Below are positions 34,299 to 41,948 of a DNA stretch of 64,000 nt, one piece after another. The position numbers and the translations under genes are program-made. Source of the DNA: UBA10348 sp002469915 (GTDB taxonomy: Bacteria > Bacteroidota > Rhodothermia > Rhodothermales > UBA10348); NCBI GenBank assembly GCA_029249345.1, contig JAQWHM010000015.1, forward strand, positions 62,001 to 126,000. Direction: 5' to 3'. Positions within the stretch are counted from its first letter, which is position 1. The number at the start of each line of letters is the position of its first letter. Under the pieces are notes generated by a model, which saw nothing but the letters and a program-made list of their open reading frames with translations, ran no database searches and was not told the origin of the DNA.

Positions 34299-34625
34299 TC
34301 AGGGGCGTTTCAGGACGGATACCCGGGAAATCCAGGAGTCTATTCCATCGAATGACACGTCAAAGGCGATGGAATCGCCAACGGCTATCGCCTTTCGAAT
34401 GGAATCTTCCCGGAGTCCGAAAGGCATCGTCATGGCCATCATGAATCCGGGAATTTCATCATGTTGGACAACGGCCATTTGGCCGTCAGCGACGAGATCT
34501 ATAATGATGCCAACGCCTCCATCATAGACCCGTACGTCCGTGATGGGCTCAGCCTCTTCAAATTTGGGGCCGCATCCAGCGATTCCAAAAATCAATAAAA
34601 TGGGCAGTAAGGATCGTCTAATCAT
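34299..34625 (-). CDS. CusF-like copper-binding lipoprotein
   Basis: A 108-residue lipoprotein (lipobox Cys18, FGIAGC). The segment HDEIPGFMMAMTMPFGL carries the H-x-x-I-P-x-F-M-x-A-M-T-M-P-F pattern of CusF-type and SCO-associated copper-binding domains, where His and Met residues hold Cu(I). A small beta-barrel (OB-like) fold of about 80 residues is expected. It is the last gene of an overlapping trio (SDR, MBL lipoprotein, this gene; ATGA at 34622-34625). A role in copper delivery or tolerance at the envelope is likely by family; its link to the two enzymes is unclear. Confidence 0.72.
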   Translation of the reverse strand: MIRRSLLPILLIFGIAGCGPKFEEAEPITDVRVYDGGVGIIIDLVADGQMAVVQHDEIPGFMMAMTMPFGLREDSIRKAIAVGDSIAFDVSFDGIDSWISRVSVLKRP

Positions 34626-35566
34626 AGCTCTAGAATATCTCCGCGACGTGCAATGTTAAATCCAGCAGCAAGCACTTGGGCTGTTTCTGGGCTGTCTTCA
34701 AGTAATACCGGGTTGGTATGATTAAAGTGAATGAACATGACTTTTGCCCGGGTCTCTGCATCAGCATCGGCCAACAGGTTCATTGTATGCGTGGTCCATG
34801 GATGGGGAATTTTACTCATGTCTCGTCCTGGCAATTCACCGTCTGCGAAAAATGAACCATCAACTAAGGCAACATCCACATCAGCTAGGAACGCTTTCAA
34901 CCCGGTATCCCATAGTTCCCAAGCGTCAATGTCAGGAATGAAACCGATTCTTCTGGTGGGCCCTTCTATGATATAGCCTACGACTTCTGTGTACTCTTGC
35001 CGATGAGGTACCAGAAAAGGGGTGACTGTTACCTGATCGGTTAGGACAACGGGTTCTAAGTGGGAAAGAGGCTCAAGAAGTATGTTTTCGTAATCAACGA
35101 GCTGTGACCAAGGACCGCTGGTAGACAGGTAGTCTCTCATTTTGGGCATGGCATATACTTTTACGTCCTGTGCTCCAATCGATTCATTACCGAGAAACAT
35201 TAATCCTGTATAGTGTCCAATATGACCATGGGTCAGGAAAATACCGTCCGGAACCGTCGTTTTCCGAGGGCCGGCCAGTTGATCTAAATCATATAGCTGC
35301 TGTCGGAAATCTGGAGTGGCCTCGAACATCCACCGTTTATCTGAGGAAGGCTCAACCAAGCCGAGACTCACGGCAAGTCGTCTCAAAGAAGGGTCTTTCC
35401 ATGCGGGATCGCTATGCGATCCCGCTTGAGGTTTGCCCCCGTCCTGTCCGATCCCAAGAATGGTAACGAAGGGGGTATCAGGAAGTGTATTCTCCTGAAT
35501 AGGAGCCGGTCTTTCGTTCTGACATCCCGCCAGAATTAGTGTAATGAAGAGAAGGAATCGCATCAT
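34622..35566 (-). CDS. PqqB-like MBL-fold lipoprotein
   Basis: A 314-residue MBL-fold protein with a lipoprotein signal (Cys15, LILAGC). The N-terminal VTILGIGQDGGKPQ and FLTHGHIGHYTGLMFLG resemble PqqB-type proteins. The canonical HxHxDH reads H-G-H-I-G-H, so the aspartate is replaced by glycine; such variants occur in PqqB-like proteins. A histidine-bearing HFNHTN segment comes near the end. Unlike PqqB it is exported and not near pqq genes, so PQQ synthesis is unlikely. Start and stop overlap neighbours by 4 bp each (ATGA). Substrate unknown. Confidence 0.78.
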   Translation of the reverse strand: MMRFLLFITLILAGCQNERPAPIQENTLPDTPFVTILGIGQDGGKPQAGSHSDPAWKDPSLRRLAVSLGLVEPSSDKRWMFEATPDFRQQLYDLDQLAGPRKTTVPDGIFLTHGHIGHYTGLMFLGNESIGAQDVKVYAMPKMRDYLSTSGPWSQLVDYENILLEPLSHLEPVVLTDQVTVTPFLVPHRQEYTEVVGYIIEGPTRRIGFIPDIDAWELWDTGLKAFLADVDVALVDGSFFADGELPGRDMSKIPHPWTTHTMNLLADADAETRAKVMFIHFNHTNPVLLEDSPETAQVLAAGFNIARRGDILEL

Positions 35567-36369
35567 AATATGCTCTTTACGGCGCCACCGTCCACAACAA
35601 CTGCTTGACCAGTAATGAAACTTGCACGCGCACTGAGAAGAAAGGTGGCCGCTGCTGCGAATTCGTCTTCCGTACCAATCCGCTTCAAAGCACTACTTGC
35701 AGCCCATCCGGCTTCGATCTCATCGATGGGAGTTCCAGTTTGGGCGTTCAATGACTCAGAAAGGTGGCTCAAGCGATCGGTTTTCGTGTATCCTGGTAGG
35801 ATGGTATTTACGGTGATACCCTCAGGACCTATTTCTTCGGATAACCCTTTGGCAAACCCTTGAACACCTGCTCGCGACACGTTGGAGAGGTATAAAGATG
35901 TAATGGGTTGCTTAGCGGACAGCGACGAAACCATGAGGATGCTTGCATGATTGGCCGCAGAAACACGAAGGGCGGGCAGGGCGATTCGACACATATTAAT
36001 TGTGCTAATCAGGTTGAGTTCTAGCGCACTTCGCCATGTTTTAGCATCTAGGTCATCAATGAGACCAGTAGGTGGACCACCAGCATTGGTTACGAGCAGG
36101 TTCAAACCACCAAATGCTTTTATCGTTTTGTCGATGGCGTGTCGAATGTCCTGTTCTTTCGTGACATCACAGACCAGCGGCAAAATATGATCTACGGCAC
36201 AGCCCGTGACCTCTCGTAGCCATAGGGCAGCGTCGTGGATTCTATCCTGTCTTCGAGAGCAAATCGCAACTCGGCAACCTTCTTGTAGCAGTTCCTTAGC
36301 AATGGCCCTTCCAAGGCCGCTACTTGCACCTGCAACGAATGCTGTTTTTCCGTTTAGTCCAAGATCCAT
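35563..36369 (-). CDS. SDR-family oxidoreductase with altered active site
   Basis: A 268-residue short-chain dehydrogenase/reductase with cofactor motif A13-G-A-S-S-G-L-G20, the NAG signature (LVTNAGGPP) and a VSSLSAK serine strand. Instead of the catalytic Y-x-x-x-K the sequence reads YLSNVSRAGVQGFAKGL: aligned on the helix, Tyr is replaced by Ser and Lys by Arg, with a Tyr two residues before. A subgroup of SDRs annotated as FabG-like shares the LSN-x-x-RAG variant. It is first in the trio with the MBL and CusF-like lipoproteins (ATGA overlap at 35563-35566). Activity cannot be assumed. Confidence 0.82.
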   Translation of the reverse strand: MDLGLNGKTAFVAGASSGLGRAIAKELLQEGCRVAICSRRQDRIHDAALWLREVTGCAVDHILPLVCDVTKEQDIRHAIDKTIKAFGGLNLLVTNAGGPPTGLIDDLDAKTWRSALELNLISTINMCRIALPALRVSAANHASILMVSSLSAKQPITSLYLSNVSRAGVQGFAKGLSEEIGPEGITVNTILPGYTKTDRLSHLSESLNAQTGTPIDEIEAGWAASSALKRIGTEDEFAAAATFLLSARASFITGQAVVVDGGAVKSIL

Positions 36370-36474
36370 GTTTGTTTTATTCTAAGTGTCTTAAACGATT
36401 ATTCGTTTGTCTAAACCGCGAATTGAGCGGATGTTGCGAGTCAGTCGGACCTATTTACGTAATCGAACAGCAGA

Positions 36475-36876
36475 ATGCGCAGAAAAGAACTCATCGTCGA
36501 GCGTAACATCATTAAAACGCAGCTGGCGCCCGCCGCCATTGGCCCTTATAGTCAGGCAGTGATGGTAGGCGATACCTTGTATTGCTCAGGACAGATTCCG
36601 ATTGAGCCTAAAACCGGGCACATGGTGACCGAGGGAATTGAAGCTGAAACAGAGCAGGTCTTAGAAAATCTGGATGGCTTGCTGACTGCAGCTGGAATGT
36701 GCATGGACCATGTCGTCTCGTGTCGGGTGTACATGGTCGATATCAACGACTATGCCCAGATTAACGAGATATATGCCAGGTATTTTGGCGTGAACGCTCC
36801 AGCTCGAGAAGCTGTGCAGGTATGTGCCTTGCCAAGAGGCTCCCGGGTTGAAATTTCCTGCGTAGCTGTCCGCTAG
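36475..36876 (+). CDS. ridA: RidA-family enamine/imine deaminase
   Basis: A 133-residue protein of the YjgF/YER057c/UK114 family. RidA removes reactive 2-aminoacrylate made by PLP enzymes. The family segments IGPYSQAV, LYCSGQIPIEP and the arginine-containing LPRGSRVEISCVAV are present; the Arg in the latter should bind the carboxylate of the substrate. Start at ATG 36475 gives about ten extra residues ahead of the conserved KTQLAPAAIGPYSQ. The last 4 bp overlap the convergent lipoprotein gene. Confidence 0.93.
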   Translation: MRRKELIVERNIIKTQLAPAAIGPYSQAVMVGDTLYCSGQIPIEPKTGHMVTEGIEAETEQVLENLDGLLTAAGMCMDHVVSCRVYMVDINDYAQINEIYARYFGVNAPAREAVQVCALPRGSRVEISCVAVR

Positions 36877-37448
36877 ATCGAGTCTTGGAGTTCGAGCCGG
36901 ACTTTCAAAATGATGCTGAGATCATAGGATTTGCTGGCATCGAGGGTTGCAGGGTTTACCTGAAGAATAGCACCAAATTGTGGTTGCTCTAAAAATGAGC
37001 CAATATCTCTATTCGGCAATACACTCATATTGACCTCTCGAGTGGCAGAGAAAGACGAGATGTTGGCCACTTCAGTTGCGGATACTCCATTAGCAGTGAA
37101 CTTGAGAATGGCCTGGTCCAGAAAGTCCATTTTTTCACTGATCGGGAAAAGCATGATGATTTCAGCAGAAATCAGTGTCGCTGATACTAGATCCGAAGGC
37201 TGAAATCCCTGACCCGTAATGAAGTCAGCAATGTTCAGTGAGCAATCACAATTCACGTCCTGAAGTCGGCCTGTTGAAAGATCATTACCGGAAAAGGTGA
37301 AATGAATAGATTCTCCCTGAACGGTGTCTGAAAACTCGTGTGTGAGAAAGATGGTATCACTCGTCAAGGCATCCACGTCACAGCCAGCTATGAAGACAAA
37401 GCAAGCGACAAGCAGTGAAAGGGGTAATCTGCGGGCTGTTCGGGACAT
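36873..37448 (-). CDS. Hypothetical lipoprotein
   Basis: A 191-residue protein with lipobox Cys23 (FVFIAGC). The mature part is rich in Ser, Thr and Asp, has a Cys pair in VNCDCSLNIADF, and looks beta-rich (alternating strands ending DLSIILKVRLELQ). No family is recognised. It is convergent with ridA (4 bp overlap) and lies 74 bp behind apt on the same strand. Function unknown; an outer-membrane surface lipoprotein is possible. Confidence 0.7.
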   Translation of the reverse strand: MSRTARRLPLSLLVACFVFIAGCDVDALTSDTIFLTHEFSDTVQGESIHFTFSGNDLSTGRLQDVNCDCSLNIADFITGQGFQPSDLVSATLISAEIIMLFPISEKMDFLDQAILKFTANGVSATEVANISSFSATREVNMSVLPNRDIGSFLEQPQFGAILQVNPATLDASKSYDLSIILKVRLELQDSI

Positions 37449-37522
37449 GACGGGTACTCGTTTCCTTCAATGTGACGCAAAATGAATGTTCTTTCGTAAC
37501 GAATCGAGTGTGGGTTCGTTTC

Positions 37523-38044
37523 TCAGTAATCCAAGAGTGATTGCATTGGGATAGATGGATCTAAGAGATTCCGGCCCTTCAGGAAGGACAGTTCGATGAG
37601 AAAACAGTATCCCACGAGTTGGGCGCCTGCAGATTCTACTAGGCGGTGGCTCGCCGCCGCCGTTCCCCCGGTTGCGATAACATCATCGTGAATTAATACA
37701 CGATCCCCATCCGAGAGCGCATCGATATGCATTTCAATCGTATCGGTCCCGTATTCCAAGTCGTAGGTCTCTTGAAGAGTCGTATAGGGCAGCTTGCCCA
37801 TTTTTCGGACTGGGACGAATCCTACATCCATTCGTTCTGCCAGCATGGCCCCCAGCAAAAAGCCTCGGGACTCAATGCCAATTACTTTCGTTATTCCTGC
37901 ATCAGCCCAGCGCGCTGCCATAGTGTCCACGGCAAATCGCATAAGTTCATGGTCGGCAAGAATGGGGGTAATATCCTTGAATTGTATTCCCGGCTCTGGG
38001 AAATCAGGTACGTTTCGGACAGCAGATTTTAGTTTATCGAGCAT
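37523..38044 (-). CDS. apt: Adenine phosphoribosyltransferase
   Basis: The enzyme salvages adenine to AMP using PRPP. The 173-residue chain has PDFPEPGIQFKDITPIL at the N-terminus, the ESRGFLLGAM loop and the PRPP loop VLIHDDVIATGGTAAAS, all typical of Apt. ATG at 38044 is the expected start (MLDKLKSAVRNVPDFP); the frame is open to 38065. It lies 17 bp after the amidase gene on the same strand, probably one transcript. Confidence 0.95.
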   Translation of the reverse strand: MLDKLKSAVRNVPDFPEPGIQFKDITPILADHELMRFAVDTMAARWADAGITKVIGIESRGFLLGAMLAERMDVGFVPVRKMGKLPYTTLQETYDLEYGTDTIEMHIDALSDGDRVLIHDDVIATGGTAAASHRLVESAGAQLVGYCFLIELSFLKGRNLLDPSIPMQSLLDY

Positions 38045-38061
38045 AATCGGCTCTGGGCCTG

Positions 38062-39240
38062 TCAACGACCGTTTATGGTTGAGGAGATGCCTTTTTCAGA
38101 TTCAGTCTTGTAGTCGCGTATGGCCCTGAAGATAGCACTTGCCAAATATGCTTGTCCGTCTTCAGAGGACATGAAAGCTGCTTCTCGAACGTTCGAGATG
38201 AATCCTAACTCGACGAGAATAGAAGGCATCGAAGCTCCATAAAGCACATAAAATCCGGCCTGTTTTACGCCTCTGCTCCGGCGGCCGACGCGATCTCGAA
38301 ATTGGGTTTCTACCATCTCAGCAAGCATCTGACTTTGGCGCATAAACGCACTTTGGGCCAATGATTGCATGATGGCCAGACGTGTAGATATGGTTTCGTA
38401 TTCCGACGTATCCTTCTCAAAACGAATCACTTCGTTCTCTCTATCCATCACCTTCTTGGCGGCATCAGATTTATGCATTCCAAGGAAATAGGTCTCTGTT
38501 CCACGGGCTCGCCGGTCTCCGGCTGAATTAGCATGAATGGATACAAACAGCTTACCCTCGGCCTGATTCGCCAAATGACCTCTCCCCTGAAGAGAAATGA
38601 ATTGATCCGTATCCCGTGTGTAAACAACGTTCACACCCAACTGGTTTTCAAGGTAGGAGCCTAGTTTGCGCGCCACCGAAAGCACGACGTCTTTTTCACG
38701 GACGTTACCCGGACCAATAGCACCTGAGTCCTTCCCACCGTGCCCGGCATCAATAACTATAGTATCTAGAGTCCATCGGTCTGCCGAGCCGGACGAAAGG
38801 TCGGGGGCATAGGCAATACTGATTAATACATCTTCAGATGCGTGATCCCGATAGGCTGTCACGTTTACGTCCGTCCGCTTCAAATCGAATCGAAGTAGAA
38901 TATCACGTCCTACCTGATCTACAGTATAGGTGGAAACCGGACCCGCTGGATCATCCAGCACGCTGGAACGAGAGAGCTCCGTGCGGATGAGCGTTACCTC
39001 AAACGTATTATCGTCCAGGAATTGGGGTAAACCATGTGCTGAAACATGGTCGGATGCGTGTATGCGAACGACATAACCATTTTTATCGGATCGTTCAGTA
39101 AACGATACCCGATCTATCCCGAAAATCGATCCGGATACGGAAATTGGCCCCAAAAACACTAATAGAGCACCCGTTAATAGAAATTGACGAGGTGATGTAT
39201 TTAGCCGGCTCAAAAAATGAGATAATCGCATATCTGCCAT
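38062..39240 (-). CDS. N-acetylmuramoyl-L-alanine amidase (Amidase_3, AmiC-like)
   Basis: A 392-residue exported zinc amidase that cuts the stem peptide from peptidoglycan. An N-terminal signal/anchor (about 19-36) is followed by an AMIN-like beta domain (about 40-148) and the catalytic domain (about 158-380). Zinc ligands and the catalytic Glu are readable: H167 (DAGHGGKDSG), E182 (REKDV), H236 (SIHANS) and E344 (LVELGFISN). This matches amidases used in daughter-cell separation. It may be co-transcribed with apt (17 bp). Start is M1 or M4. Confidence 0.92.
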   Translation of the reverse strand: MADMRLSHFLSRLNTSPRQFLLTGALLVFLGPISVSGSIFGIDRVSFTERSDKNGYVVRIHASDHVSAHGLPQFLDDNTFEVTLIRTELSRSSVLDDPAGPVSTYTVDQVGRDILLRFDLKRTDVNVTAYRDHASEDVLISIAYAPDLSSGSADRWTLDTIVIDAGHGGKDSGAIGPGNVREKDVVLSVARKLGSYLENQLGVNVVYTRDTDQFISLQGRGHLANQAEGKLFVSIHANSAGDRRARGTETYFLGMHKSDAAKKVMDRENEVIRFEKDTSEYETISTRLAIMQSLAQSAFMRQSQMLAEMVETQFRDRVGRRSRGVKQAGFYVLYGASMPSILVELGFISNVREAAFMSSEDGQAYLASAIFRAIRDYKTESEKGISSTINGR

Positions 39241-39306
39241 GGTACAACTTTAATGCCAAAGCTTTTGATATAGAGAATGTTTCAATACGGCAGTAGCCAA
39301 ACCAAA

Positions 39307-39337
39307 ACAGGGCGGGGGCCTGCGGCCCCCGCCCTGT
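39307..39337 (-). terminator. GC-rich intrinsic terminator-type hairpin
   Basis: A perfect 14-bp stem ACAGGGCGGGGGCC / GGCCCCCGCCCTGT with a TGC loop, 67 bp upstream of the amidase start and some 280 bp beyond the preceding minus-strand gene. It probably ends the minus-strand transcript coming from 39620-41798. Its core resembles those at 30379 and 61067. Confidence 0.75.
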
Positions 39338-39619
39338 AAACACCTGGCAACAGAGCCAGTGCGAAATCCACGGTCGGAGGAGAACTCCAAAAGTGAATTC
39401 AAACCGGATCTGACAGCGACCCTCCCAAGCCGATTCTACCAGTCGTGCTTATTTGATTTCCCGAGTAGTCTATTTCTACGAGCTTCAATTATATCGTCTT
39501 TTGCTGATGACGGTTCGATAGCTCTAGCTTCTCAAGCTGGTTCTCTATTTAAGCTGTGCCGCCATCTGAATTTTGAATGTTCATAGCCCGTTTCTGTGAG
39601 TCCATCGGACCATTTCAGA
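39338..39619. other. Intergenic stretch, no gene recognised
   Basis: Between the hairpin and the next gene there are 282 bp. The plus-strand frame at 39359-39586 has no family resemblance or plausible start context. I see no tRNA arms. The stretch could be a long 3' untranslated region of the minus-strand operon or a small-RNA locus; nothing else is visible. Confidence 0.35.
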
Positions 39620-40516
39620 CTAAGGATTCCAGCGGTATTGCTCTAGGAGTTCACGAATACGGTTTTCAACGATTTCGTCTCTAAGCGATTCTCGCTCCTT
39701 CAGTCGCTCCTTGAGCTCAGTGAGGCGCAGGGACAACTGCTCAATTTCGACTCGTCGATTTTCCTGCTTCAGTTGGAAAATCTTTTCAAGTGCACTTCTG
39801 AGTTCAGCAGTCAATTTTTCTTGATCACTCCGTGTTTCTGCATCCCGAACAAGCATGGCTAGGTGATGGGTTTGCATTTCCATCTCATTTTCCCTGACCA
39901 GTTCGTCGTACAGGAATCGATTGTCATCCTGAATGTCATCGAGATATGATTCAAATTGTAGAACGGGGAACGACCTTGCTAATCGTACGGCATTTTCAGC
40001 CTCAACCGAAAGCTGACGTGCTAGCAGAGCCTGCTCAGGAACGGCCCCTGATTCAATTTTCAAGCGGATGTTCTCAACTTCAGCTGCCCGTTCGTTAAGG
40101 GCCTCGAAATATCCGCTGACTACAACATTGGTTGGTGCCGATCTTCGCTCTATCAAACGAAAAGGGATACTCTCTCTTGAGGAAAAGAAGACATTGAGAG
40201 TACCTTCTTCTAATACGGACTCCGGTGCCTCGATGAGTTTCCCCCCTGATATCATGTAGGCAACTCCGTTGAGCTCCATGATGGCACTTTCATCGCCCCA
40301 GAATTGGACCATGGTTTTGTCGTTCAAGTCCATCAAGGACTTAGGGAGATCTTCAGTGGCCACTTTCTTGCCGTCAATAAAGACGGTCCCTTTTTCGATA
40401 GAGATTTTGTACTGTTTTTGAGCAAAATCAGGGGTTTGTGCGATGGCGGTGGTCTGCACGATGGCAAATAGCGCGAAACCGGTAAGTATAGTCTGTATAG
40501 TTCTTTTCATAGTCAT
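39620..40516 (-). CDS. Exported coiled-coil protein of the sigma-factor operon
   Basis: A 298-residue protein with a signal peptide (about 1-26, TAIAQ). Residues 30-115 form a beta-rich domain (TVFIDGKKVATEDLPKSL, MISGGKLIEAPES); residues about 130-290 are helical, with a strong coiled coil rich in Glu, Leu and Arg at the end (LRLTELKERLKERESLRDE region). No known family. It follows the anti-sigma candidate by 42 bp on the same strand, so it is likely co-expressed with the ECF sigma factor and may act in its signalling, like periplasmic sensor partners of CpxP or RsbX type by analogy only. Confidence 0.7.
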   Translation of the reverse strand: MTMKRTIQTILTGFALFAIVQTTAIAQTPDFAQKQYKISIEKGTVFIDGKKVATEDLPKSLMDLNDKTMVQFWGDESAIMELNGVAYMISGGKLIEAPESVLEEGTLNVFFSSRESIPFRLIERRSAPTNVVVSGYFEALNERAAEVENIRLKIESGAVPEQALLARQLSVEAENAVRLARSFPVLQFESYLDDIQDDNRFLYDELVRENEMEMQTHHLAMLVRDAETRSDQEKLTAELRSALEKIFQLKQENRRVEIEQLSLRLTELKERLKERESLRDEIVENRIRELLEQYRWNP

Positions 40517-40558
40517 TCCTCCAACCGTGTAATGGTCGAGAGCTCCCTTTCGTATGTG

Positions 40559-41200
40559 CTAGTTATTGGATCCGGCTGTTTGGAAGCCTCGATTCTGAGA
40601 CGTTGGAAGTACTTCGAGTGGAAGTGCTCCAGATCCCCAATCGGTTCCATTAGACGGGTTCAAAGTGATTATGCGACGATGTAGATTTGGGAGGGAAGAA
40701 TCGTCATCCCAAGCCAAGCGGGACTGTCGCTCGCTGGCTTGACGCAATGCGTTTTGTCTTGGTGGAACGTAGCGGTATAAAGATTCCGGAGGTACCACTG
40801 AATCATCAGCGAGTGCACTTGGCGCGGAGGCCGGCACTTGATTTGATGAACCCCCAATCCAGCCCATGCCGACTCCAAATAAAATGGCGGCTGCAAGGGA
40901 TAGAGCTGGGATAAGAATTTTTTTAAGTGAATGAGTTCGGGCAATCGGCTTACGGTCGCGTCTTTTGAGCGTTAGATTTTCATCTGTACCCGCTGCAGCC
41001 GCAGCAATAATGTGATCTAGCACATCTTGGCTAGGACGCTCTTTCGCTCGATGATCAAGCCTGAACTTGGCTTCACTCAGAGCGGCATGCTCATCGCGAA
41101 GTTCCTCATCCTTGAGCAGCGATCGTAGATCGGTGCTCTGAGGTAATTCACCGTAGAGGTGGAGTAATATGTCTCGTTTGTCGTTTTTCATTTTATTCAC
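40559..41200 (-). CDS. Putative membrane anti-sigma factor
   Basis: A 213-residue protein with a cytoplasmic N-terminal part (1-92), a single membrane helix (about 94-116, ILIPALSLAAAILFGVGMGW) and an extracytoplasmic tail. It overlaps the 3' end of the ECF sigma gene by 8 bp, the usual place for an anti-sigma gene. It lacks the zinc-binding H-x-x-x-C-x-x-C of ZAS-type anti-sigma factors, but the helical N-terminus with LLHLYGELP resembles anti-sigma domains. The function is thus inferred from position and topology. Confidence 0.7.
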   Translation of the reverse strand: MNKMKNDKRDILLHLYGELPQSTDLRSLLKDEELRDEHAALSEAKFRLDHRAKERPSQDVLDHIIAAAAAGTDENLTLKRRDRKPIARTHSLKKILIPALSLAAAILFGVGMGWIGGSSNQVPASAPSALADDSVVPPESLYRYVPPRQNALRQASERQSRLAWDDDSSLPNLHRRIITLNPSNGTDWGSGALPLEVLPTSQNRGFQTAGSNN

Positions 41201-41798
41201 CGACTTCCGTGAGATCCTTGATTTCTTCAGTAGACATCATGCGTCGCAGGTTTATCAGCGCGTAGCGCATGCGTCCGAGGGCTGTGTTAATGGAACACCC
41301 CGTGAGATCCGCAATCTCTCGAAATGTTAGATCTGCTTCGTGTCTGAGAAGGAGGACTTCCTTTTGCTCATTAGACAGTGCGTCGATACAGACTTTCAAT
41401 ACATCCGCCTGCTGGCTTAGGTGCATTTTAAAATCGGCAGCGGGCTCATGGTCTGGCAACCGTTCCCAATAAGAGGTTGCGTCGTCTTCGTTGGATCCGG
41501 GTACGTCCTGCCATTTCTTTCTGGCACGAAGATGGTCCAACGCGGCATTTCTGGCGATGCGCATGACCCAGGCCAGAAATTTTCCTTGAGTGGTATACGA
41601 TCCCCGTTGTTTTGACAGGGCCGATATGACTCTCAAATACGTATCCTGAAACAGGTCATTGGCCACTTCGCGATTGCGCACCATTCCCAGCAGGTATCCG
41701 AATACCCGTTCTTGATGTCGGTTTACCAGCGTGTGAAAGGCGGCTTGGTCGCCGGATTCCACATACCTGGATACCAGAACTTCATCAGCTGGATGCAT
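41193..41798 (-). CDS. ECF-type RNA polymerase sigma factor
   Basis: A 201-residue sigma-70 family factor. Region 2 is visible at about 22-90 (FGYLLGMVRNREVANDLFQ, then ARNAALDHLRARKK), region 4 at about 130-195 (LSNEQKEVLLLRHEADLTF, then the helix-turn-helix EIADLTGCSINTALGRMRYA). Between them is a short acidic linker, with no region 3, as in ECF factors. It is followed by a membrane anti-sigma candidate (8-bp overlap) and an exported coiled-coil protein. It probably responds to an envelope signal; autoregulation from its own promoter in 41799-41948 is typical of the group. Confidence 0.93.
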   Translation of the reverse strand: MHPADEVLVSRYVESGDQAAFHTLVNRHQERVFGYLLGMVRNREVANDLFQDTYLRVISALSKQRGSYTTQGKFLAWVMRIARNAALDHLRARKKWQDVPGSNEDDATSYWERLPDHEPAADFKMHLSQQADVLKVCIDALSNEQKEVLLLRHEADLTFREIADLTGCSINTALGRMRYALINLRRMMSTEEIKDLTEVGE

Positions 41799-41948
41799 GG
41801 TAGGCAGTGAAGGTTAAAAGCAGTTCAATCCGGATCTCCAGAGCAGCGCACAGCTCAGATTTCCGCATTCTGCAGGTATAACGGGATGTCCTGCGAGATA
41901 TTGTACGGACGACATCGAAAAAGAAACAACTAGACCCGAACGGAATGC

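Noticed and set aside
34622..35566. A true PQQ biosynthesis gene pqqB
   Set aside because: The protein is a lipoprotein with an altered metal motif and there are no other pqq genes nearby.
39359..39586. Small plus-strand frame in the 39.3-39.6 kb gap
   Set aside because: No start context, family match or codon pattern supports a gene.
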